From assembly GCA_934675795.1 (NCBI GenBank), contig CAKURW010000010.1:1-46484 (forward strand): 46,484 bases of DNA. The letters run 5' to 3'. Shown here in pieces: positions 1 through 8,071 of the stretch. The DNA is from an uncultured Collinsella sp. (GTDB taxonomy: Bacteria; Actinomycetota; Coriobacteriia; Coriobacteriales; Coriobacteriaceae). Under the pieces are notes generated by a model. That model was given only the letters and a program-made list of their open reading frames with translations, was not told the DNA's origin and did not search any database. The first letter of the stretch is position 1. Each line of letters opens with the position of its first letter. The position numbers were made by a program, and so were the translations under genes.

Positions 1-240
1 TACGAGCTCCTGTGCGAATTGGAGAGAGCGCTCCCGCAAACTGCCTCTTGACAACTTATAGGAGCGTCGGTTTTATTGGCGAAAAACCGGGGTGTGCTCA
101 AGGGTTCCGAAATTTGCCGCATACTTCCGAAAACGACGTCTCAGTGACACCAATAATTGCCCTCGGAACCCTGAGATAATGAACAGATGTAGCCGTTCGC
201 CGCAAATTACCGTCCGTTTATAGAACCTATGCTCGGCGTG
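1..240. other. Upstream intergenic DNA, nothing coding seen
   Basis: No convincing gene on either strand; the short open frames lack ribosome-binding sites and family resemblance. A TTGACA hexamer lies at 48-53 but has no good -10 partner. The opening bases may belong to the end of a gene outside the window. Confidence 0.4.
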
Positions 241-296
241 CAGTCCTCTTACGGTTGAATAAATACACATCTATGGAATTACGTAAGAGAGGACTG
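241..296 (+). promoter_or_regulatory. Leader hairpin covering the ribosome-binding site of the dehydrogenase gene
   Basis: CAGTCCTCTTACG (241-253) is complementary to CGTAAGAGAGGACTG (282-296) apart from a 2-nt bulge; the loop is about 28 nt. The right arm contains GAGAGGA, the Shine-Dalgarno sequence 5-6 nt before the ATG at 302, so folding would hide it. The pairing is seen directly; a role in translational control is inference. Confidence 0.45.
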
Positions 297-301
297 TTCC
301 T

Positions 302-1261
302 ATGAGCTACAAGACTGTTTGTGTTGCCGGCGGCGGCGTGTTGGGAAGCCAGATTGCCTTTCAGGCTGCCTACTGCGGCTTTGATGTAACGATTTGGCTG
401 CGCAGCGAGGGCAGCATCGGCCGCACCCAGCCCAAGATCGATCATGTGCGCGAGGAGTACATCGCTGCTATCGAGGGCATGGCGGACGGCACGGGCGAGT
501 GGTGCGGCGGTATCGCCGATAGCGACCAGCCTTTCGACAAGGAGACGGCGCTCGCCGCCGTCGAGCGTGCCTACTCTACGCTCAAGCTGGAGTTAGATCT
601 TGCCAAGGCCGTGGCCGACGCCGACCTGGTCATCGAGTCTATGGCCGAGGACACCCAGGCAAAAATCGAATTCTACAAGAAGCTTGCCCCGGTCCTCCCG
701 CAAAAGACCGTTGTCGTGACGAACTCCTCTACGCTGCTGCCGAGCACCTTTGCCAAGTACACTGGTCGCCCCGAGAAGTACCTGTCGCTGCACTTTGCCA
801 ACTCCATCTGGAAGAACAACATGACCGAGGTCATGGCCCAGAGCCAAACCGACAAGCGCTACTTCGACGAGCTCGTCGACTTTGCCAACGATATCCGCAT
901 GCTTGCCCTGCCCGTCAACAAGGAAAAGAACGGCTACCTGCTCAATTCCATGCTGGTGCCGTGGCTGCTTTCGGGCCTTGACCTGTATGTCTCGGGCGTG
1001 AGTGACCCCAAGAGCATCGACCTCGCGTGGACGCGCGGCACCGGCGCTCCCAAGGGTCCGTTCCGCGTGTTCGACACGGTGGGCATCCAAACGGCCTACA
1101 ACATCGTTATGCAGTATCAGAAGGTCCCGGGTCTGGTGAGCCCGCTGCTCAAAAAGATGATGATGCCCTACAACTTTAAGGCCATGGCCTCCGTCCTCAA
1201 GAAAATGCTCGACGAAGGCAAGCTGGGCGAAAGCTCGGGCGAGGGCTTCTTCAAGTACTAA
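302..1261 (+). CDS. 3-hydroxyacyl-CoA dehydrogenase family protein, NAD-binding
   Basis: 319 residues. The N-terminus has a Rossmann dinucleotide loop (GGGVLGS, residues 10-16). Downstream come the family's conserved TNSST stretch (140-144), a LHFANS segment with His164 in the place of the catalytic His of hydroxyacyl-CoA dehydrogenases, Glu176, and a C-terminal helical domain of normal size. Members oxidise 3-hydroxyacyl-CoA, usually 3-hydroxybutyryl-CoA in butyrate-type metabolism. No thiolase or crotonase gene lies nearby and LHFANS differs from the usual LHFFNP, so the substrate is uncertain; related proteins are often named only by family. ATG follows GAGAGGA, which lies in a leader hairpin. 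A palindromic repeat follows the stop codon directly. Confidence 0.8.
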   Translation: MSYKTVCVAGGGVLGSQIAFQAAYCGFDVTIWLRSEGSIGRTQPKIDHVREEYIAAIEGMADGTGEWCGGIADSDQPFDKETALAAVERAYSTLKLELDLAKAVADADLVIESMAEDTQAKIEFYKKLAPVLPQKTVVVTNSSTLLPSTFAKYTGRPEKYLSLHFANSIWKNNMTEVMAQSQTDKRYFDELVDFANDIRMLALPVNKEKNGYLLNSMLVPWLLSGLDLYVSGVSDPKSIDLAWTRGTGAPKGPFRVFDTVGIQTAYNIVMQYQKVPGLVSPLLKKMMMPYNFKAMASVLKKMLDEGKLGESSGEGFFKY

Positions 1262-1300
1262 AAAATGATCCCTCGGGGACGGAGGAAAACGGATCATTTT
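1262..1300 (+). repeat. Palindromic GGGGACGG-core repeat after a stop codon (copy E)
   Basis: Perfect 10-bp arms AAAATGATCC (1262-1271) and GGATCATTTT (1291-1300) flank a core containing GGGGACGGAGG. It begins at the base after the TAA of the upstream gene. It is the most divergent member of the repeat family also found near 7.9, 8.0, 10.3, 12.9 and 40.7 kb. It could also serve as a terminator. Confidence 0.7.
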
Positions 1301-1346
1301 CGACCGCCAGCAGTGAGAAGATGGACCCAGAAATAGAAAGGAGTGG

Positions 1347-1819
1347 CAATGGGCCGGCTCGGGCTTTGAGGACAAGTTGCTGCAGGCCCAGGGCGATTTT
1401 TGCTCAATGCGGGCCAGCATAGCGTGACGTATCTGCCGAGTTCTGACATGGCAACGACCGGTTGCTACCAGGTGCTGCTGTACGACAACAACTTTGGCGC
1501 GGCCGAAAGCTATCCCAAGTTCGACTGGGGCCAGCTGGGCGCCGCGGTGGTGACCGACTACAACAAGGGCACGCATTCGTTTGGGCGCATCTTTACAGTG
1601 GACGAGGCGGCCCGCACCTACGAGCTCGAAGACCAGATCGCGGTGCCGTTCTCGGGCTACGTCAGCAGTGCGCAGCGCGTCGGCGATTCAAATAGCATGC
1701 TCGTGGCATCGGGCCAGGCCAAGACCTTTACCGAGTACGATCGCTATGGACTGCCCATCGCCACCTACGAGATGGAAGCCGAAAAGTACATCTATCGCGT
1801 GTACAAGTACGAGCTGTAG
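1347..1819 (+). pseudogene. Truncated, frameshifted arylsulfotransferase (ASST)-like remnant
   Basis: The 139-residue open frame from about 1400 resembles only the C-terminus of arylsulfotransferase-type proteins: an HSVTYLP strand, LLYDNNFG, SGYVSSAQ, and a tail ending EKYIYRVYKYEL. The family is normally about 500-600 residues, so most of the protein, including the catalytic His region, is missing. Just upstream, the preceding stretch reads QWAGSGFEDKLLQAQGDF in another frame (1347-1400) and joins in sense across a run of five T (1397-1401), as expected if one T was lost. There is no credible start or ribosome-binding site. The remnant reading is firm; the family name is from remembered motifs. 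Confidence 0.6.
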
Positions 1820-1831
1820 GGCCGCCCCGCA

Positions 1832-2977
1832 TCACTTCACGTCAAACTCCACGCGATCGAGTTCGGGCACGTTGAGGTCGATGAGCTTGCGAGCGACGTG
1901 GCGGTCGTGTGCCCCGAGCGCCTCGCTTGTCGTCACATGGGCGACGATCTCGCGCTCGACGATGCCCTCCTCGTCGCCTTCGGTGGCCGAGGTCTCGACG
2001 GCGACGGTGTAATCCTTAAAGCCTGGCAGCACCGCCGCAAGCTCGCGCGTGGTTTCGGTGACGCCGTAGCCGTCCTGCATGCCGGCCTGCGCCGAGCCAA
2101 TAGACCCCGCCGTCATAACGATGCAGGGGATGGCAAAGACTACCGTGCCCACAATGATGCGGCGGCGCACCTTGCGTGATAACTCGTTGACCTCGGCGTT
2201 TTCTTCAGCAGTCACAATACCGTCGCCGTTGAGGTCGCGCTTGAGCGGCACGCGCAAAAGAAGCAGTACGGCTTCGGCGGCCAGTGCGATAAAGACCACG
2301 TTGATGCCAAACTCATAAAACGCCGAGAGAAACAGCGACCCGCTTGCGATGGCGATGCCATAGCCCGCCGCGCACAGGGGCGGCATGAGCGCAGTCGCCA
2401 CAGCCACGCCGGCGATGAGCGTGGCGGGTTCCTGGTCGCGCGAGTTGCCCAGGCCACCCGCAAAGCCGCCTGCGAGTGCGACGGCAAGGTCCCACACAGT
2501 CGGTGTCGAATTGTCGATGATGGCGGCCGTGGTGGTGCCAAGGGGCGAGAGCTTAAAATACAACGTGGACGTGACCAGGCAAAAGGCCATCTGTAGAGCC
2601 AAGCTCGCGATGGCCTCGACGGTAATCTCGCGGTCGAGCGTGGCGATGCCGTATGCCATGGCAAGGACCGAGCCCATGAGCGGGCAGATGAGCATGGCGC
2701 CTACAATGGCGATATCTGAGTCGATATCGAGGCCGATGCTCGCAATCAACATGGCAATGATCAGGATGCATAAGTGCGAGCCAGTCAGGCGCGCCCCGTT
2801 TACAAAGCGCTTGCGAATCACGTGATAGGGCGCGCGTCCCTCGCGAATGTTGAATGCCTGCTTTAGAAAGCGGCTTGCGTTCTCCATGGCCTCGCTATGG
2901 GCAGGGCGCATACCGTGACGACGATGATGACGCTCGCGCAGTCGCTTGAGCTGTTGTTTATCGAGTTCCATGTCCAC
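1832..2977 (-). CDS. DUF389 family integral membrane protein
   Basis: 381 residues. A basic N-terminal stretch of about 60 residues is followed by six or so hydrophobic segments (residues 65-85, 88-115, 125-142, 163-177, 185-240, 274-290) and a soluble C-terminal domain. The core has the DUF389 hallmarks: a conserved ASIGLDIDSDIAIVGAMLI-type stretch, ICPLMG, GNSRDQEPATLIAGVAVATALMPPLCAAGYG. The function of the family is unknown; a transport role is often suspected. A loop after the membrane core contains DLNGDGIVTAEE (248-259), a textbook EF-hand calcium loop. It is the last gene of a - strand pair with the OPT transporter, from which it is separated by a terminator. Confidence 0.8.
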   Translation of the reverse strand: MDMELDKQQLKRLRERHHRRHGMRPAHSEAMENASRFLKQAFNIREGRAPYHVIRKRFVNGARLTGSHLCILIIAMLIASIGLDIDSDIAIVGAMLICPLMGSVLAMAYGIATLDREITVEAIASLALQMAFCLVTSTLYFKLSPLGTTTAAIIDNSTPTVWDLAVALAGGFAGGLGNSRDQEPATLIAGVAVATALMPPLCAAGYGIAIASGSLFLSAFYEFGINVVFIALAAEAVLLLLRVPLKRDLNGDGIVTAEENAEVNELSRKVRRRIIVGTVVFAIPCIVMTAGSIGSAQAGMQDGYGVTETTRELAAVLPGFKDYTVAVETSATEGDEEGIVEREIVAHVTTSEALGAHDRHVARKLIDLNVPELDRVEFDVK

Positions 2978-3127
2978 CTCGTATTGCCGCAGGAACGCGG
3001 GTGCGTTCGCAGCATGTACTCTACACCGTGACGGGCGGGGCGGTCATCTTGACATGGAACTTAGGCGAGCAGGCAAAGGAAGACACGCCACATGCGAGTA
3101 CTGCCGAGGGTTTCGGCAGATACAGAA

Positions 3128-3164
3128 AGAGCGCGGGGCCGGATGGTCTCCGACCCCGCGCTCT
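3128..3164 (-). terminator. Rho-independent-type hairpin downstream of the OPT transporter
   Basis: 15-bp GC-rich stem (one wobble or mismatch) with a 7-nt loop, 3128-3142 with 3150-3164. The following U-tract on the - strand is weak (TTCTGTAT). Confidence 0.6.
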
Positions 3165-3187
3165 GTACGGGTACGTTGTTGTTGGGT

Positions 3188-4891
3188 TTATCCCAGCAGG
3201 CTCAGACCGACGGAGACAAACGCCAGGATAACGCCGACGATGGACTCGCCGCCCAGCAGGCCGCTGGCAACAACCAGGCCCTGCTCCTGGAAGGCGGCAT
3301 CCTTGGCGGCCTTCTCCTCGTCCGAAAGACCGGCGGCGGCGTCGCGGTGGGCGGCCCACTTGTCGTAGGCGAGCTTAACACAGGAGCCCAGGAAAGCCGT
3401 GAGCGACATATAGAACGGCAGGTACACGCCCAGGCCGATCATCATGGCCGGAATGCCGAGCCAGTACATGACGATGCCGGCGATAAAGCCGCCTGCGAAC
3501 CACGGTACGCTCGGGATGCCCGAGACCATGGTGGCGACCACACTTGCCTGTGCGGCAACGAAGCTCTTGTCGGGACCAAAGGCGTCCGGACCATAGGCAG
3601 TGACGAGCGCGACCATGACGGCGGCAGCGACCAGGGCGCCCACGATGCCGCCGATGGCCTGGCCGACCCACTGTGCGCGCGGGTTGGTGCCCAGCACGGC
3701 GCCGGCCTTAAAGTCGTTCATGACGTCGCCCGCAAGGCCGCACGCCACGGCCACGATGCCGGCAATAAAGAACAGTTTGACCTGCGCGAGCTGCGCGAAG
3801 GCTGCCACGATGAGCATGACGATGAGGCCAAAGATCTCCATGGGGTCAATACCCGTCTGGCCGCAGCTCTGTGCGCTCATGATGGTGGTGACAAAGGTGA
3901 ACAGCGTGACGATGACGGCCGGGACAGGGCCAAGGTCGAGCGCGATGGCAACGATCACGGCGATGGCTGCGGTGCCCAGACCGATAATGCCGGCGTCGAG
4001 CTTAAGGGAGCCCGAGATGAGCGATTGCTCGTCGGTGTCGGTGGAGCTGTCGGCGGCGAGGCCGCGGACGATACCGGCGACCTGCGGCAGGATGTCCTTG
4101 AGGACGACGGCGACGCCAAAGCCCATCATAAGGCCCATACCGAGGGACTTGACGATACCCTGCGCGGTCACAATATCGAACAGACCGGCAGCAGTGCCGC
4201 CAACGATGATGCCAAAGTTGCCCAGCAGCGCGCCGGCAAACCAGAAGGCGACGGGGGCGAAGCCCACGAGGAAGCCAATGGACAGCAACATGGGCGAGTT
4301 GTAGATGGCAAAGGTCACGCCGGGGATATTGAGCGTACACAGCATGCTGGGCACCACGCCCAGGGCGTCGCGAAGCACGCTGTAGATGCCTGCGATGGCC
4401 ATGGAGCCAAAGAGCTGCTTGCCGGTCTTGCCGCCGGCCTCGGTGGCGCGCAGGGTCTGAGCTGCGGCGTTGCCGGTGGGGAACTCGAGCGCGGCGTCCA
4501 CGATAAAGTGACGGTGGATGAGCGCTGTCGCCAGAAGGCCCAAGATGGTGCCGGCGAGCGCCACGATAAACATGTCGAGCCAGCTGATCTGGTCGGCATA
4601 GCCCAGCATCCAGGCGCCCGGGATGGTAAACGCCAGACCGCCAGCGACCATGGCGCCTGCGGACATGATGGTGTGGGTGACGTTTGCCTCGTTGAGGCTG
4701 GCGTTGCCCATGAGCTTCAGGAAGAACAGCGAAATGACGGCAGCGAAAATGATCGGCCAGGGGAGGGCGCCCATCTTGAGGGCGGTATAGGCCGAGCTTG
4801 CCGTGATGATCACGCAGCCAAGGACGCCGATGACGACGCCGCGCAGCGTGAGTTGCCCGCGCATCGAAGCGCGGTTCGAGGGATTGCTCAT
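3188..4891 (-). CDS. OPT family oligopeptide (or metal-chelate) transporter
   Basis: 567 residues, almost entirely hydrophobic with about 14-16 predicted membrane spans. Family features include the N-terminal LTLRGVVIGVLGC segment, an SSAYTALKMGALPWPI motif, a NEANVTHTIMSAG segment and the C-terminal IPAMMIGLGVYLPFYMS stretch. OPT proteins import short peptides or siderophore-like metal chelates with protons; the substrate cannot be read from the sequence. The length is near the lower end for the family, but both ends look complete. The start ATG at 4891 has an AGGAGT-like Shine-Dalgarno. A 638-codon open frame on the opposite strand is a codon-bias shadow. Confidence 0.88.
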   Translation of the reverse strand: MSNPSNRASMRGQLTLRGVVIGVLGCVIITASSAYTALKMGALPWPIIFAAVISLFFLKLMGNASLNEANVTHTIMSAGAMVAGGLAFTIPGAWMLGYADQISWLDMFIVALAGTILGLLATALIHRHFIVDAALEFPTGNAAAQTLRATEAGGKTGKQLFGSMAIAGIYSVLRDALGVVPSMLCTLNIPGVTFAIYNSPMLLSIGFLVGFAPVAFWFAGALLGNFGIIVGGTAAGLFDIVTAQGIVKSLGMGLMMGFGVAVVLKDILPQVAGIVRGLAADSSTDTDEQSLISGSLKLDAGIIGLGTAAIAVIVAIALDLGPVPAVIVTLFTFVTTIMSAQSCGQTGIDPMEIFGLIVMLIVAAFAQLAQVKLFFIAGIVAVACGLAGDVMNDFKAGAVLGTNPRAQWVGQAIGGIVGALVAAAVMVALVTAYGPDAFGPDKSFVAAQASVVATMVSGIPSVPWFAGGFIAGIVMYWLGIPAMMIGLGVYLPFYMSLTAFLGSCVKLAYDKWAAHRDAAAGLSDEEKAAKDAAFQEQGLVVASGLLGGESIVGVILAFVSVGLSLLG

Positions 4892-5083
4892 ATAGAACTC
4901 CTTTGCGTATATCCGCTTCCCCCGGGAGCGCCGCTACGGATACGGCGCGGGAAGTCGGGTTACCAAGGGCCGCCGCGTGAGCTCGCAAACGACCGCGCAC
5001 CAGTATAGCGGCAAGGTAGTCATTTTGGGATGACTGGTTTAGGTAGGCGATATACTGCTGGGCAGACGAAAGGAGCGCCGACG

Positions 5084-5935
5084 ATGCTTAATGGGTGCGC
5101 ATATATATTGACGGTCGACGTGGGCAACACGTTCATTCGCTTTGGCCTGTTTGCCGAGGATTCGGCCGCGGCGCAGGAGTGCCCGCTTGCGACGTGCGAG
5201 ATCACGACGCCGTCGAGCATTACGGCAGACGAAGCGCGTATGCGTCTCGCTCAAGTCATGGCCGCGCTGGCGGCTGATGCGGGCATGCCCGGCGCGCTCG
5301 TGCCCACGGCGGCCGTGCTGAGCTGCGTGGTGCCGGCGCTCGAACGCCCATGGAAGGCGGCGCTTTCCCGTACTTGCACGGGACGCGTGCTCACCGTGGG
5401 GCCGGGCCTCAAGACCGGCATGCCCGTGCACTACGACGACCCGGCCGAGATCGGCCCCGACCGCATCGCCGATGCCGTGGCGGCACGCGCCGTCTACGGC
5501 TCTCCCTGTATCGTGATCGACCTGGGTACGACGACCAATATCGAGGTCATCGACGCGCACGGTACCTTTGTGGGCGGCGTCATCGCGCCGGGTCTGGCGC
5601 TCGGCGCCCGCTCGCTTTCGGCGGCTGCGGCGCGTCTACCCCAGGTCGAGCCCTCGGCACCGACGCATGTGATCGGCCGTAACACGCGCGAGGCCATGCG
5701 CTCGGGAGTGGTCTTGGGCGAGGTAGCCCGCATCGACGGCATGCTCGACATGGTGCTTGCCGAGATGCGCGCGACCAAGGCCGCGGGGGAGGATGGCGTG
5801 CCCATCGTCATTACCGGCGACGATGCCGAGGCGCTCGCGGCGTTGGTCGGCCACAGCCTGACGGTTGACGACGCGCTGACGTTGCGAGGGCTGGCCGAGC
5901 TCTACCGCATCAACCAAAAGCCCCACCGCGTGTAA
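5084..5935 (+). CDS. coaX: Type III pantothenate kinase
   Basis: 283 residues. CoaX phosphorylates pantothenate, the first step of coenzyme A synthesis, and unlike CoaA is insensitive to CoA feedback. The phosphate-1 loop DVGNT (residues 12-16), GPDRIADAVAA, VIDLGTTTNIEV and the GGVIAPGLALGARSL stretch are all present, in the order expected of the ASKHA-fold enzyme. The start at 5084 is chosen because GAAAGGAG lies 7-8 nt upstream; an in-frame codon 54 nt earlier has no such site. The gene stands alone between the divergent OPT gene and the deaminase gene. Confidence 0.93.
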   Translation: MLNGCAYILTVDVGNTFIRFGLFAEDSAAAQECPLATCEITTPSSITADEARMRLAQVMAALAADAGMPGALVPTAAVLSCVVPALERPWKAALSRTCTGRVLTVGPGLKTGMPVHYDDPAEIGPDRIADAVAARAVYGSPCIVIDLGTTTNIEVIDAHGTFVGGVIAPGLALGARSLSAAAARLPQVEPSAPTHVIGRNTREAMRSGVVLGEVARIDGMLDMVLAEMRATKAAGEDGVPIVITGDDAEALAALVGHSLTVDDALTLRGLAELYRINQKPHRV

Positions 5936-5976
5936 AAGTGAGGGCGCCGGTGGGACAAACGCCTCCACCTTTCACC

Positions 5977-5985
5977 TGCTACAAT
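5977..5985 (+). promoter_or_regulatory. Extended -10 promoter for the deaminase gene
   Basis: TGC-TACAAT is a good extended -10 element. It places the transcription start near 5992, downstream of the in-frame upstream start codon at 5984, which supports the start at 6020. No clear -35 is visible. Confidence 0.5.
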
Positions 5986-6019
5986 GGGTCAAACTATTGC
6001 GATTACGGAGGTGTCTGCC

Positions 6020-6544
6020 ATGTCGGACGATCTTCATCAAACTTCGTCAGGCAAGCGCCTGGACGTCATTAGCTGGGACGAGTTCTTTATGAGCGTGGCC
6101 ATCGCCGCGCAGCGCCGCAGCAAGGACCCCAACACGCAGGTGGGTGCGTGCATCGCCAGCACCAACCACCGCATCCTTTCGGTGGGCTACAACGGTACGC
6201 CCTCGGCGCTCAACGACGACTTTTTCCCGTGGGGTACGAGCGACGACCCGCTGCAGGACAAGCACAACTACGTGGTCCATGCCGAGGCAAACGCCGTGCT
6301 CAACTACCGTGGCTCGCTCAAGGATCTCGAGGGTTCCACGGTCTACGTCACGCTGTTCCCGTGCCACGACTGCGCCAAGATTCTGGCGCAGGTGGGCGTG
6401 GGCGAGGTTGTCTACCTGGACAACAAGTACGCCGACACCGATGATGGACGCATCAGCCGCCGTATCCTCGACTCCTGTGGCATCAGCTACCGTCAGGTTA
6501 TCGTCGATGTTCACATCGGCACCGAGGGGCAGGCTCAGCAGTAG
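6020..6544 (+). CDS. dCMP/cytidine deaminase family protein (ComEB-like)
   Basis: 174 residues. The zinc-dependent deaminase signature is intact: HAEAN with His88 and catalytic Glu90, then PCHDC with Cys115 and Cys118. The N-terminal SKDPNTQVGACI and GYNGTP stretches match deoxycytidylate deaminases, which make dUMP for thymidylate synthesis; ComEB of competence operons belongs to the same group, but no competence genes are present here. The start at 6020 has ACGGAGG 6-7 nt upstream and lies after a strong extended -10 element, so the longer 186-codon frame is not used. Confidence 0.88.
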   Translation: MSDDLHQTSSGKRLDVISWDEFFMSVAIAAQRRSKDPNTQVGACIASTNHRILSVGYNGTPSALNDDFFPWGTSDDPLQDKHNYVVHAEANAVLNYRGSLKDLEGSTVYVTLFPCHDCAKILAQVGVGEVVYLDNKYADTDDGRISRRILDSCGISYRQVIVDVHIGTEGQAQQ

Positions 6545-6716
6545 CGCGTGGCAACGCCAGCTGGCAACAAAAAACAGCCAAAAGAGACCCGTCCCAAATT
6601 GACCGCTCGTGAAAGTCGTGTCCGCACGCATGGCTGGCGCCTAAGCGGGTACATGGCTGTAGTAACATAGCCCCTGTCCGCGGGCGCGCCCGCGTAATTG
6701 TGAGAAAGGAGCCCCT

Positions 6717-6995
6717 GTGGCTGTTAACGAAGAGCTGCTTAAGAAGGTTCTTGAAGAGATTCGCCCCAACCTGCAGGCCGACGGCGGCGATATGGAGTAT
6801 GTGGGCGTTGACGACGAGGGCGTCGTCAAGCTGGAGCTGCAGGGCGCTTGCGCCGGCTGCCCCATGAGCTCGCTGACCCTGTCCATGGGTATCGAGCGTA
6901 TCCTCAAGGAGCATGTGCCCGGCGTTACCCGTGTCGAGCAGGTCAATGCCTCCGGCGAGACCGACGACCTGTACGACGAGTACGCGCCGTTCTAA
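6717..6995 (+). CDS. NifU C-terminal-domain Fe-S scaffold protein
   Basis: 92 residues, GTG start preceded by GAGAAAGGAG. This is a stand-alone NifU-like C-terminal domain (Nfu type): ADGGDMEYV near the N-terminus and the cluster-binding CxxC, Cys45-Ala-Gly-Cys48, in GACAGCPMSS. Such proteins carry and deliver iron-sulfur clusters to apoproteins in the cytosol. The C-terminal EYAPF tail is unremarkable. The neighbours (a deaminase gene and lgt) give no further hint of specific clients. Confidence 0.9.
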   Translation: MAVNEELLKKVLEEIRPNLQADGGDMEYVGVDDEGVVKLELQGACAGCPMSSLTLSMGIERILKEHVPGVTRVEQVNASGETDDLYDEYAPF

Positions 6996-7044
6996 GATGC
7001 GAAAGCTGCGGACGGTGCGCTCCGCATAGACGTTACGCCCAAAT

Positions 7045-7079
7045 ATGCGGCTGCGAGCGCAAGGCCCGCGGCCGCATTT
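7045..7079 (+). terminator. Hairpin between nfu and lgt
   Basis: ATGCGGCTGCG (7045-7055) pairs with CGCGGCCGCAT (7067-7077) with one G-U, then a short T-rich stretch. It could be a weak terminator; lgt begins 26 nt later. Confidence 0.45.
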
Positions 7080-7104
7080 GTATGTAGGGAGCAGGGGGAC
7101 CGAT

Positions 7105-7926
7105 ATGCTCAACGACCTCTACCATATGCTTGATCCCGTCGCCATTTCGGCGGGGCCCATCACCATCTACTGGTACGGCTTGGCCTATGTGGTCGGAGCT
7201 TTGCTCACGGCGGTCGTCATGTATCGCACGCAGCGCCGTTGGGGTTTTGACATTACGGTCGACGACCTGACGAGCGTCGTGGTCGGCGTGGTCTTTGGCC
7301 TTATCATTGGCGCCCGCCTGTTCTACGTCATCTTTTACGGCGACGGCTACTACTGGACGCATCCGCTCGAGATCTTTGCCACCAACGAGGGCGGCATGAG
7401 TTTCCATGGCGGCCTGGTGGGCGGCATCATCGGCGGCGTGCTCGTGTGCCGCATGTACAAGCTCGATGCGTGGACTTTGGCAGACCTCGCGGTCATCGGT
7501 GCTCCGCTGGCCCTGTGCCTGGGGCGCTGCGCCAACTTTGTCAACGGCGAGCTGTGGGGCAAGCCGACCGATCTGCCCTGGGGCGTGATCTTTGGCGGCA
7601 CCGCGGGCGATATGCCGCGCCATCCATCCCAACTCTACGAGGCATTTCTCGAGGGCATCGTGCTCTTTTGCATCCTGCAGGTGCTCAGCCGCAAAAAACC
7701 GCTGCTGCCCCAGGGTACGTTTATGGGTGTGTTTGTGATGGGTTACGGCATCGTCCGCTTCCTCATTGAGTTTGTGCGCGTACCCGATGCCCAGCTGGGC
7801 TATCTGCTGGGCGGCGTCATCACCATGGGTCAGCTACTGAGCCTGCCACTCGTGATTGCGGGCCTGGCACTCGTCATCTTTGCCCTCCGTCGCAACCGTC
7901 CCCAGCGCATCTACCTCGACGTCTAA
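7105..7926 (+). CDS. lgt: Prolipoprotein diacylglyceryl transferase
   Basis: 273 residues with seven membrane segments. Lgt transfers diacylglycerol from phosphatidylglycerol to the lipobox Cys of prolipoproteins, the first step of lipoprotein maturation in the cytoplasmic membrane. Diagnostic sequences are present: MSFHGGLVGG with His101, the Lgt signature GRCANFVNGELWG (about residues 140-152), and HPSQLYEA. The signature has Cys-Ala where most have x-Gly. The start at 7105 (CGATATG context after AGGGAGCAGGGGG) is preferred to an upstream frame that overlaps a hairpin. A lipoprotein client is encoded in this window: the ABC transporter at 34.2-36.2 kb. Confidence 0.94.
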   Translation: MLNDLYHMLDPVAISAGPITIYWYGLAYVVGALLTAVVMYRTQRRWGFDITVDDLTSVVVGVVFGLIIGARLFYVIFYGDGYYWTHPLEIFATNEGGMSFHGGLVGGIIGGVLVCRMYKLDAWTLADLAVIGAPLALCLGRCANFVNGELWGKPTDLPWGVIFGGTAGDMPRHPSQLYEAFLEGIVLFCILQVLSRKKPLLPQGTFMGVFVMGYGIVRFLIEFVRVPDAQLGYLLGGVITMGQLLSLPLVIAGLALVIFALRRNRPQRIYLDV

Positions 7927-7936
7927 CCACCACATA

Positions 7937-7969
7937 CCGCCACAAAGGGGACAGGCACCTTTGTGGCGG
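7937..7969 (+). repeat. Palindromic GGGGACAGG-core repeat (copy A)
   Basis: Perfect 10-bp arms CCGCCACAAA and TTTGTGGCGG flank the core GGGGACAGGCACC. It lies 10 nt after the lgt stop codon, core in the sense of lgt. Confidence 0.8.
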
Positions 7970-8006
7970 TTCGCTGGGCAATAATGACAGAACCGTAACG
8001 TTTTCC

Positions 8007-8050
8007 CAGATAAAACCTGCCAAAATAAACCTGTCCCTTTTTGGCAGGTT
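8007..8050 (-). repeat. Palindromic GGGACAGG-core repeat (copy B, reverse orientation)
   Basis: Read on the - strand, 44 nt are identical to the repeat at 40678-40721, and similarity continues a few bases beyond (GGAAAACG against CGGAAACG). Arms AACCTGCCAAAA and TTTTGGCAGGTT are fully complementary. It faces copy A and ends about 20 nt before the GTG of the next gene. Confidence 0.85.
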
Positions 8051-8071
8051 TCTAGAAAGGCTTTTCGGACT

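Noticed and set aside
3092..5008. 638-codon + strand open frame opposite the OPT gene
   Set aside because: Its product is Gly/Asp/His-rich with no family features, and it is antisense to a clear transporter; an effect of GC-rich codon use.
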